Shown: positions 54,956 to 64,000 of the stretch, piece after piece
How positions within the stretch are numbered: the first letter of the stretch is position 1
Layout of the letters: every line of letters begins with the position of its first letter
The notes under the pieces: model-generated
Told to the model about the DNA's origin: nothing
The model's database searches: none
Seen by the model: the letters and a program-made list of their open reading frames with translations, nothing else
Assembly (NCBI GenBank): GCA_029817715.1
Contig: JARUPY010000539.1
Location: 7,911,501-7,975,500, forward strand
Source of the DNA: Melastoma dodecandrum
Lineage: Eukaryota > Streptophyta > Magnoliopsida > Myrtales > Melastomataceae
DNA: 64,000 bases
Direction of reading: 5' to 3'
Program-made: the position numbers and the translations under genes

Positions 54956-55829
54956 TTGTAGGCAGAAGCATGTGGTGGGAATGAGGATGATATGTTCCTT
55001 TTCTTCCTGACTCTTTTAGTCCCCACTGGTTTGTCCTTGCTCTAGTTCCACCTGTGGATCTGTGTATGCATAGCAGCTCTTTTGGTATGGTAACTCATCC
55101 GTCCTTTGGTGAGTGGATCTTGAAGAGAACATATGATTTTTCCTAGAAAGAAATTTAGTGGGTTTTTCTTGGGGCTGTCTGCGGGCATGGGCTTACGTCA
55201 AAGGTACCCATGGCATAGAGAGGAAGATGGGCCCTCTTTTACCCTCCGGGATATCCATTTGATATATTCGGAAGAGGATCTGGTTCTCCTGATATTTAGG
55301 AGGTGTGGGAACCGGAGCAACTACCAATGAAGTTCCTTTCACGCCACGTGTCAGGATTAGGACGGCCATGTTTGATTTTGTCTGAAGGAACGCCAGCCCA
55401 ACCCGACCAAAAAAGTCCACGTCGCTTGCAACCAATGGATCGTACCTCAATCTTTGGGGTGGGGGTTGACGTTTGCAGCTTTTGAACTGGTTCTCGTACC
55501 GACAAATCCCAAAGTTTCTTTTAAAGGGTGTTTTTTTTTTTTTTGCCTTTTTTTACATTAACTAGATCGAACTGCCTGACATGGAACTGCCATACTGCAT
55601 CAACGCTTTCCGAAACAAGTAGTAAATTTAAAGGAAAATAAAAGGGACCCGGGGGGAGGGTGGGGGCGGCTGTGAGTTGAAAAGGCCGGCGAATGACGGC
55701 TGGCGAATTTGCAAAAGCTATAAAAAGGAAGAGATAGTGTCTCCCGGCAATCGCGGAAGGTCACTTCCCACAATCACGTATGATTTCACGTGATACCGAT
55801 CAAATTTTTATTTTTATTTTTAACGAACA

Positions 55830-58145
55830 AATGATCAAAAATATTTTAAGCTTTGGCATTTTTTTCTATATAGCCTAATATTTAAAAACTATTACCTTAC
55901 ATCCTAACGTGAGGACGTTATCTCAATTACATCCTCCCTTAGTTGTCCTTACTAACGAAGGCCTCCATGACGTTAACATGACAAGTAGCGTCGTCGGCGC
56001 GATTTTTAATCTACGCGAAATTATCAAATATATAATAAACTTTCTCACTTTTTCCGATATATCATGATATTTCGAAAATATTTTCATGTAACCTAATGTT
56101 AAGACGTTATTTTAAAATTGTTCATCGCTAGACCCGATCACTAACGGTGACCAACTTGACGTTAATGTGTGCCCCTAGTTCTAACGTTAAACCCAGCACC
56201 GACCCCAACCTACCCCTGACCCATCCCACCCTAGTCTTGAGCCCTGATCCTCAGCTTATTGTATATCTCCTTGACTTGTTCTTTTGTATTGCCCAATTAC
56301 CAATTGACTCATTATATATTGACTTGACATGTAAAAGGACGATGAGTTGTTTTCGGTGTCACATCCCAATGAAAGAGAGAACTCTCAGTCATGCTCAAAT
56401 CAGCTACAATATAGGGACATCATGAACCCAAAAAAACTCTGTTGTTGGACCTAGCATGAAAGTCTCAGCAACAAAAAAAACCAATGATTAGGGGTTGTTT
56501 ACGAGTGCTATATTTGTTTCGATTGTTTCCTTGGTGCCCTTTACAATATAGTATAATACTCATAAGTAACAGGACTTCAATAAAATCCTCTTGGACAGCT
56601 GGATAGGAAAGGAAATGGATGGGGCGGGTTGGGGTTGGGGTCGGGGCTGGGCTGGGCTGGGCATAAATTTAGGGCTAGGGGTACACATCAACGCCAAGTC
56701 GCAAGTCGTTATGTGTTGGGTCTAAGGGTGAAGAATTTTGAAACAACGTATTAACATTAGATTACACGAAGATATTTTCGAAATATTAGGATAAATTGAA
56801 AAAAACTGGGAAAGTTTAGGAAATATTTGATAATTTTGCTTAGATTAAATATGGCGCTGACGACGTTAGTTGCCATGTCAACGCCACGTAAGCCTCCGTT
56901 AGCAAGAACGAGATGATATAATTGAAATAACGTCGTAACATTAGTATATATGGTGATATTTATCAAATGTTATGCTAAATCGGAAAACAAGTGGTAAAGT
57001 TTAGAATATAGGCCAAATTATCAAATATATCCTAAACTTTGGCACTTATTTCCGATTTAGCCTAACATTTGAAAAATATCCTCTTACATCCCAACGTTAG
57101 GCCGTTATCTCTATTATATCCTCCGTTAGCCGTCCCCGCTAATGGAGTCCTACGTGGCGCTAACGTGGCAATTAACGTCGTTAATGCCACAGTTTTATCT
57201 ATTTTTTCCTGAAGCTAAATTATCAAATATTTCCTAAACTTTGTCACTTTTTTCCTAATTTAGCCTAACATTTGAAAAATATCCTAATGTTGGACTGTTA
57301 TCACCATCATATAATCCGTAGCCTTCCCCAATACGAACAAAAATTGTCATAAATTTTTTAGCTATTATGAATAAATTATAGTTGTTCTAATTATAGTCAA
57401 AGTTAAATGTTTTAAATATATCTATGATTACTTAAAATTTCAAGACATGCCCACGTAAGCACATTGTCATACATTATTTAGGCAAATACACTGTCATTAT
57501 CCAAGCAAACAACACAGTATAAGTATGTCAACATTTTTATACAAACGCACAGCTCCAAACCAACATTATTAAGATGTCAACATTTTTGGATTGGGAGTCG
57601 AAAGTTATGGTGAGATAGTGGTTGGGGATTTAGGGTCGGAGTGAGATTGTGGTCGGGTGCCGGTGTAGGATTGGTTGGAAGTACGATTCGCTAAGAGTGA
57701 GATTAAAATATATTTGGAGCTTTATTCGGAGTTTATGGTTCAACTTGAAAAAAATTAGATTAAACGTGGTGCTGTCATCGTTAATTGTCGTATCAACGTC
57801 ACGCAGGACTCTGTTAGCGTCGACCGCTAACATATAAGATAATGAAGATAACGGCTCAACGTCAGTATGTAAGATGATATTTTTCAAATGTTAGGCTAAT
57901 TTGGAAAAAAATGTCAAAGTTTAAGATATATTTGACAATTTCTTATGGAGAAAAATAAATTAAACGTAAAGTTGACAGCGTTAACTGCCATGTTAGTACC
58001 ACATATGACTCCGTTAGCGGGAACTGCTAACGAAGAATATAATTGAGATAACGGTCAAACGTTAGTACGTAAGAAGATATCTTTTAAATGTCACGATAAA
58101 TCGGAAAAAAAAACATAAAAATTTAGAATATATTTGAGATACCGG
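55830..58145. repeat. cluster of related repeats in alternating orientation
   Basis: At least six diverged copies share the word series AAATTATCAAATATATCCTA, AACTTTGGCAC, CGATTTAGCCTAACATTTGA, ACATCCCAACGTTAGGCCGT and TATATCCTCCGTTAGC. Forward copies lie near 55850-56000, 56020-56160, 57010-57200 and 57220-57310. Reverse-complement copies lie near 56740-56990, 57720-57950 and 57950-58140. No coding capacity was seen. They probably derive from one non-autonomous element family; ends and target duplications were not resolved. Confidence 0.65.
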
Positions 58146-58698
58146 GAAAAAGAGAGAGCAGAGAAGCCGAGGGAAATTTTCGTAAACTGAAGGCAGTGGA
58201 AGCGTGATCTCTCGTTTCAAGCATTTATGTCTGAGTTAAAGCCCTCCGTGCACACACTACCCGCATTTGCTACACACACTCTATACCCGGATTTTGTTTA
58301 TAGTGGACGGAGTCAACGATATCCGACGCGTGTATTTTTTACGAATTTATAAATGATTATTAAAGTAATAAAATATGGGAGGAGGACAGGGGCAAATCCG
58401 TCATTCAACTACCCCGAGGGCAGATCAATCCACCACGGCCGACAGGCGATTCATGAGATCTAATCTCAGCCGTCCATCTCTATCCCCTCCTTCTTTCAAA
58501 CCCTAAAGCCATTTTCTTCTCTTTCCTCCTTTTAATAACATGGGACGTGCCCGCACGCCCTCCCCCCTCCCACAATCTCTGTCCGAACATCATCCCCTGC
58601 CCTTCCTTCCTTCCCTCCTCGTCCGTCCGGACCTCCGCCCGCCTCCGCGACCGGACGAACTGAGGGCAAAGACACGCCGCGCCGTCATCCTCTGTTTC

Positions 58699-61600
58699 AT
58701 GGAGGAAGGCGCATGTGCCTACATCGGGTGGGAGGAAGAGGCAGCTGCTGCTCCCAAGGGGGCGAGGCGCGAGGTTAGGTTTTACCTCCGGAGGAGGGGG
58801 GACGCCGTCAGGGAGCTCGCCGTTGTTGGTAGGGAGAGGAGTCTTAGGCACATGTCTTACTATCTCGCCCTCGGGGACGGGAGCTGCGTCCGAGGTGGTG
58901 TTGGTAGGGATGGTTCTGGCCCCCGGGGTTTCAAGTCCAGGAGGGAGGTCGTCGATTGGCTGAACGCCGTCGTTTCAGGTGATGAAAAAATGTTCTCCTT
59001 TAACACCCTTCCAAACCCCCCTCCCTCCTGCTTGCTTCTTCTTTACTTCCGTCGTTTTCGCTTCGATCCGGATTTCCGCTCGATTTCTTCTTCATTCGTC
59101 TGTCTTTTTTTTCTTTCTTTCTACTTTGGGGGGCTTTCTATGTTATTTCTTCTCTTCGCCCCCCCTAACCCCCCGGGTTGCGCCGTCAAGAACTGGATCT
59201 GTACGGTTCTGGGGGGTTTATCTAGATCGACACGAGATCTCTTTTGGGGATTTTAGTTTTTTCTTTCTTGCGTTTGTTTGACTATTCCTCTTTCTTCACG
59301 TTTCCGCCTTTTGTAGTAGGTGGTTCCTTTTGCTTGGCAACTATTTTATTGGGTTTAGCTTGTTTCACGGAAGGAAAGTATTGCCTCCGGAAGGAGGCAG
59401 TGTTGGAAGCTTTGGAGCTGGGGTTGTGGTTTTGGGATTAGATCGGGTGGTTCTTCATGGGATTTTGTGGGGAAGGGAGTTTCTAAGACTTCAACAAATT
59501 CTAATTTTAATGGGTTTCAGTGTGTCATATGTGGTAGTAATCGTGGGGACAATGGCAATGTTCTCTGATGTCTTCGATGCTTGTTCATGGCTTATTTATG
59601 ATTTTTTTATGGGAGAGTGGCGTTTTAAACAAGCTTCTTAGAATGACCCAGTATTCTTTGCATGAATCCCTGTTTACTTCGAGGGACAATCTGGTTCGTG
59701 TTTCTGCACCACAGGCTTCTTGGATGGCTTGGCGCTTGGAATTTCTTTATTTTCGGGGATTTTCTACTGCTTCTCTTGTTACATCAGCTGGCACTAATTT
59801 GGGTAGTGTAACTTGTTCTTCTTCAGGTCAGCCATCTCAACGGCATCATCACCCTCCGGATAATAGTTCTTCTGGTAGTGAAGATGCTCAGCGTTGGGCC
59901 CTTGGCAGTAAGGTACTGTATAAAATCCCCGTTTTTATTTTTGAGAAACTGCTTACTTTGTTGACGTGATACCTTTGTATCCTCTCTTGGTTTTCCTTTT
60001 CTTTTATCTTGTTATGAACATTGTTGCTGTGGAATTTTCTATCGCTTTTGGTGAACAACATTTTTATCATAAATTATAAAATTTTCATCATACACACTAA
60101 TAACAAAAGACCAACAATCTACACAAAATTACATAATAGCAGAGCCATTTTGCAGATGAATGACCAAAAGGAAGGTGGACATCAATTGCTGTTTCTGTTG
60201 ACACCAACATTGAAACAGAGCTAGTGTATCCTGCACAAGTCACGATTCGTAGTGGTGTAGGTCTATTTTGTTCTATACCCATTTTATCATTGAAAGAGTA
60301 CAATTTGTAAACCTTCCTCCGTAGTGACCCTTAACAACTAGCTTCGAAAGGAATGGAAGCGGTGGGGAGTCGATATTCAAATTAGATTTGCCACTGGTTG
60401 CATGTACTCTTCGACTGTTGGGTATAGTTTACAATCTGATGTCATTGTGAACATGGTGTGGTCGGACCTTTTAATCAGCTTACATTTCTTGTAATGCTGG
60501 ATCAGTCAGACCAATGTTTTTGTTTTCTCCAGTTGGGCTGCTTTACCTTTTTCACTTTGCTTGTTTCTGATTATGATGTTTTGTGCGGATTCAGGATACT
60601 CTCTCTTCCAAGTTAAGTTGCTGTAACGAGGAAATTTTTTGGTTAGGTTCCCCAAGCATCGACTGCATAAAGAGAAGGCATTTTCCATCCTTTTACCGGA
60701 AGGGTATCAAAATATCTGTAAGTCCCTTGAATGATTCATTTATTGTTTGTGGGCGAGTTGTGGGGACCTGATTTTTCAGAGCTGCTACTCTTTATTTTTT
60801 CGGCGACAATTCCACACCTTTGTCTTCTAATTCTTTCTAATAATTTTCTTTATTAGGTTCATGACTTTGTGTATATACTTGCTGAAGAGGGGAAGCGCCT
60901 TGTTGCTTACTTGGAGGATATGTATGAGGACACTAGGGCCAACAAGGTGGTTGTTGTACGATGGTTTCACAAAGCTGATGAAGTAGCTATTGGTTTGCAT
61001 GACAGTTTGAGTGACAGGGAGATATTCTTTTCACGCTGTGTTCAACATCTTAGCTTTGAATGTATAGATGGACTGGCCACTGTTCTCTCTCCACTACATT
61101 TCGAGAAATATAAGAATGAGGCCAGTTCCCCTTTGCGGGAAATATTTGTATGCTGGAATCTGTTTCATGAGGATGATGTGCAGCCCTTTGACATTACTGA
61201 GATTGAAGGTTACTGGTCTCAGGAAGTAGTTAGATGCCTGTATCCTTTTACTCTGCCAAAACCATTTGCTGAGATTGAGCAGACTGTAGTTCCTAATGAA
61301 GGGAGGCTCAATTTTGACAATGGCTTGGGATTAAGGCCTAGAAAGAAGCAAAAGGCACATGAGGCTTCTCCAACTGAGCTGCAATGTGTGAAAGGTGTCT
61401 CTGGTGCAATGAACAAGTTCAGGCAGAACCCATCATTTTCTTTACCCGTTGGTTCTGAAGTGGAGGTACTTTCTCAAGATAGTGGCATCCGGGGTTGTTG
61501 GTTCAGAGCTTCAATCATTAAGATCTACAAGGACAGAGTTAAGGTGCGATACCGGGACATTCTAGACGCTGTTGATGAAGGGAAAAATCTAGAGGTGTGG

Positions 61601-62640
61601 TTTTGTCATTTGATTAATTCAGTTATTGTTTATCATGGATGTAGATGTTGAAATTAGCTGCAGTTACCTCTTTGATGTTTTATCTGGTAATAATAGTTCT
61701 GGTTATTGATTTAACGTTGTAGGAATGGGTTTCGAGTTCCAGAATTGCCGATCCGGATAACTGTGGAATGTATTCTCAAAGTCGGAGGATGATTCGGCCA
61801 GCCCCGGAGATCAGCACCCTTGAACCTCCTCAAACATTTAACGTTGGCACTTCGGTTGATGTATTGTGGCATGATGGTTGTTGGGAAGGCATAGTCGTTG
61901 AAAAAGAAGGTGAAGACAAGTTCCATGTTTATTTTCCAGGTTAGTAATTATATCCTTGTTGATAGAGTTAATGTACTGTGTAGATGGTTTCAGTGGAAAT
62001 ATCGATGGCTTGTTTCTGAATTTTGCTTTCTCTTTTGATGATTTCAGGTGAGGAAAAGGATGAGGTATTTCCCCGTGAGAAGCTGAGACATACACAAGAA
62101 TGGGTGGAAAATAGATGGGTTGCTGTCCAGGAGCGGTTTGACCTGGTTGGCATGATATTGACACGTATGGTTTTAAAGCACGATGAGGAGAAACATCATG
62201 ACCGCCAAGCTGATCAACTTACCGCTAGATACTGTAATCTTCCAAGTAAAGCTTATTCCTCGGAGAATCTGCACCATCAGTCTGCTTGTTATCAGGCTGA
62301 AAGGCTACGAGGGTTGCTGGATCTCTCAAAGGATGATTTCCTTGCCCAGTTGAAGTGGAAGGCGTCCAGGAAGAGAAGCCGAAGCAGCGGTAGCTCTTCA
62401 CAAAAGGCCCATAGCGAGGACGACCCTTCAAGCTCTCCGGAATCAAGACCTTCTACCCTTTCTAAATTCCTTATCGAGTCATCCTTGAAGGTTGATCGTG
62501 AAAATTGCAAATTCGTCGGGGATGCAGTGTTTGGTCCATCAGTTGTGCCAGCTATAACCAGCTGGTCATGTCCAGGTAGCCGAAGATCACTTACTACTGC
62601 CACAACTACGATGTGTGCTGCCCTCCTCTCAGTGCCATGA
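58699..62640 (+). CDS. BAH and twin Agenet domain chromatin protein, 6 exons
   Basis: Exons 58699-58978, 59827-59912, 60595-60717, 60857-61594, 61723-61939 and 62048-62640 join in frame to 678 aa, all GT-AG. The N terminus has RHMSYYLALGDG and KSRREVVDWLNAVV. The BAH domain is at about 150-260 (VHDFVYILAEEGKRLVAYLE, KVVVVRWFHKADEVA, EIFFSRCVQHLSFECIDGLA). Agenet 1 is at about 358-425 (LPVGSEVEVLSQDSGIRGCW, KVRYRDILDAVDEGKNLEEW). Agenet 2 is at about 448-510 (FNVGTSVDVLWHDGCWEGIV, FHVYFPGEEKDEVFPREKLR). A basic Ser/Arg tract follows (WKASRKRSRSSGSSSQK). BAH and Agenet (Tudor-like) modules bind modified histone tails, so a nuclear chromatin-reader role is expected; the closest Arabidopsis type, from memory, is At1g68580. 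An in-frame ATG at 58540 would add 53 Pro-rich residues; 58699 is preferred because MEEGACAYIGWEE starts the conserved region. Confidence 0.92.
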
Positions 62641-63396
62641 CAAGGTTTTACTGTGTGTCCTGGTGTGAGGTTGTTTAGTGGTGTTTTAACCTTAGGGATT
62701 TAGGCGTTTCCTCCCTTTTTGTCTCGTAGAGCATCCTCCCGATGCACATCCATGTATAGTAATTAGGTTGGTTTGGTAGATTGAGTTAGTGGCATCAACG
62801 TGTTTGTTTAATTTATTTCTTCACTTGTAACAATAGCATTTAGGAATAGGGGTGGCCGCTGCAATCGTACAGCAGTTTTGGGCGTATGTAGGATGACCCC
62901 TGTTGGGATTGTGCAGTTTGAAATATGTATATGGTTTACTTTTTGATCTGATAAAAGAACTTGCCCCTTTTTTGCTTCCTGGGTTCCGATGAATTTTTTG
63001 CATATAAGGGAATAATGATAGTGGATATCAAAGATCAGCCTTTAAACTGATGAAAGCCAGTGAGATTCTTCCGAATCGGACGTGGTGTTTTCCTCTTGCT
63101 GCAGCTTTATTGCGTGCAGATACCTAGCCATGCAGCATGATTTGGCTGGAAATCCAGGATTATACACCTCCAAGTGATGCTTCCTTCAGCTGAATGTTTT
63201 GCTGCAAATCTAGGTACAGACTTTTCCTCCTGCCTTTTCTTCTGTAGAAAGAAGAGATCAGCATCATTGTCCCAAAAGGAAAAGAATGTCCAACCCTGGA
63301 AGGTCACCAAATCCTTTTGTTCCGATCGCTAAAGGCTAAATTGGAGACCAAGGTTTCCCCGGTTTGCTGAATGCCCAAAATCTCCATCTGTCCTCA
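62641..63396. other. 3' region of the BAH/Agenet gene and spacer
   Basis: No coding signal was recognised. It probably includes the BAH/Agenet 3' UTR and the promoter of the small HMA gene. Confidence 0.45.
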
Positions 63397-63894
63397 ATGT
63401 GCTTTTCATCCCTCTTTGGATGCTTCAGATCATGCAAGGTTGGCAGAGAGCAGAGTTACACGCTGGCAAAGGTGACCCCTAAAACTTTACTGGCTTTTCG
63501 TGGATTTCGTCGTGGGCTAGTTGTTACGGTCAAGATTGTGTTGAACTCGCAGGATTGCTGCATGACCATGAGGATCAACCTCGACTGCAACTCCTGTTGC
63601 AGGAAACTAACGAGAATCCTCCAGAACATGAAAGGTCCAAGACAATCTCCTTTAGCCTGTTCTGGTTTCGGCATGGTGGACAGAGGAGGACCGATGATTG
63701 ATTGTGTTCTGTGACCAGAAATCGAGACGCACATCATCGACAGACCGAATAACCGGGTGATCGTCTGCGGGAGGCTGAGGCCATCGGACGTGGCGATAAA
63801 GCTGAGGAAGAAGATGAACCGTAGGGTGGGGATACTGGAGATCCAAGAGCTCGACAGGGGGGAAGAGCAAACCCACAAGGTGCAGGATCGTTGA
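63397..63894 (+). CDS. small heavy-metal-associated (HMA) domain protein, 3 exons
   Basis: Exons 63397-63438, 63553-63634 and 63719-63894 join to 99 aa: MCFSSLFGCFRSCK, then DCCMTMRINLDCNSCCRKLT with the metal-binding CXXC (CNSC), then MKEIETHIIDRPNNRVIVCG, RLRPSDVAIKLRKKMNRRVG and ILEIQELDRGEE. This is the beta-alpha-beta-beta-alpha-beta ferredoxin-like HMA fold of plant copper-transport-like proteins. The second and third exons are well supported by family conservation and phase. The first exon is chosen because it ends AAG|GTTGGC in phase 0, but another upstream exon is possible. No C-terminal CaaX box is present (it ends KVQDR), so it is not a prenylated HIPP. It is expected to be a soluble binder of Cu or a similar metal; the partner is unknown. 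Confidence 0.8.
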
Positions 63895-64000
63895 GCTTTG
63901 TTCCTTAATAATACTAGTCCGAAAAATAATTTGCGAACTAGGATTTTAAGTTTGGAAATTTCTTGACTAGGGAAAGAAAATCGACTTTTATAAGGCAGAT

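Noticed and set aside
58540..58698. Upstream in-frame ATG as start of the BAH/Agenet protein
   Set aside because: It would add 53 Pro/Arg-rich residues with no family match; conserved sequence begins at 58699. Kept only as an alternative.

Overview
The window is nuclear DNA from a flowering plant, most likely a eudicot. GT-AG introns split the genes, the proteins belong to plant families (RAD23, universal stress protein, CLE peptide, BAH/Agenet, ALT thioesterase), and more than half of the sequence is LTR retrotransposons and Mutator-like DNA transposons. The species cannot be named from sequence alone. All recognisable host genes lie on the + strand. Except for the gypsy element and the LTR remnant at 15.7-16.5 kb, the large transposable elements lie on the - strand.

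Layout. (1) 1-17,400: relic of an ALT-type acyl-ACP thioesterase gene. Its exons are spread over 17 kb because a Ty1/copia element (208-5726) sits in intron 1 and a Ty3/gypsy chromovirus (9516-14945), a Tat-like LTR remnant (to 16538) and several kb of unexplained DNA fill intron 2. (2) 17,785-18,565: intact universal stress protein gene. (3) 18.6-24.3 kb: AT-rich intergenic DNA. (4) 24,380-24,672: CLE27-type signalling-peptide gene with a 2-nt insertion inside the peptide motif. (5) 25,603-26,153: acidic plant-specific gene, also with an apparent 2-nt frameshift. (6) 26,221-37,558: an 11.3-kb non-autonomous LTR element (LARD-like) with 2.8-kb LTRs. (7) 38,255-43,391: decayed FAR1-type Mutator-like element (MULE) with 0.7-kb inverted repeats. 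(8) 43,755-50,396: apparently intact MULE with an 883-aa transposase and a complete five-exon plant-mobile-domain gene, bounded by GC-rich hairpin-array inverted repeats. (9) 50.5-50.8 kb: Tourist-like MITE(s). (10) 51,854-54,795: RAD23 in 12 exons. (11) 55.8-58.1 kb: cluster of related repeats in alternating orientation. (12) 58,699-62,640: BAH plus twin-Agenet chromatin protein. (13) 63,397-63,894: small heavy-metal-associated domain protein.

The host genes share no single pathway: proteasome shuttling (RAD23), chromatin reading (BAH/Agenet), stress (USP), peptide signalling (CLE27-type), metal binding (HMA) and fatty-acid release (ALT relic). From memory, ALT and USP genes are also neighbours in Arabidopsis, so the order may be ancestral synteny inflated by transposons. 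Exon limits come from reading GT/AG sites and family conservation by eye, and no database search was run.
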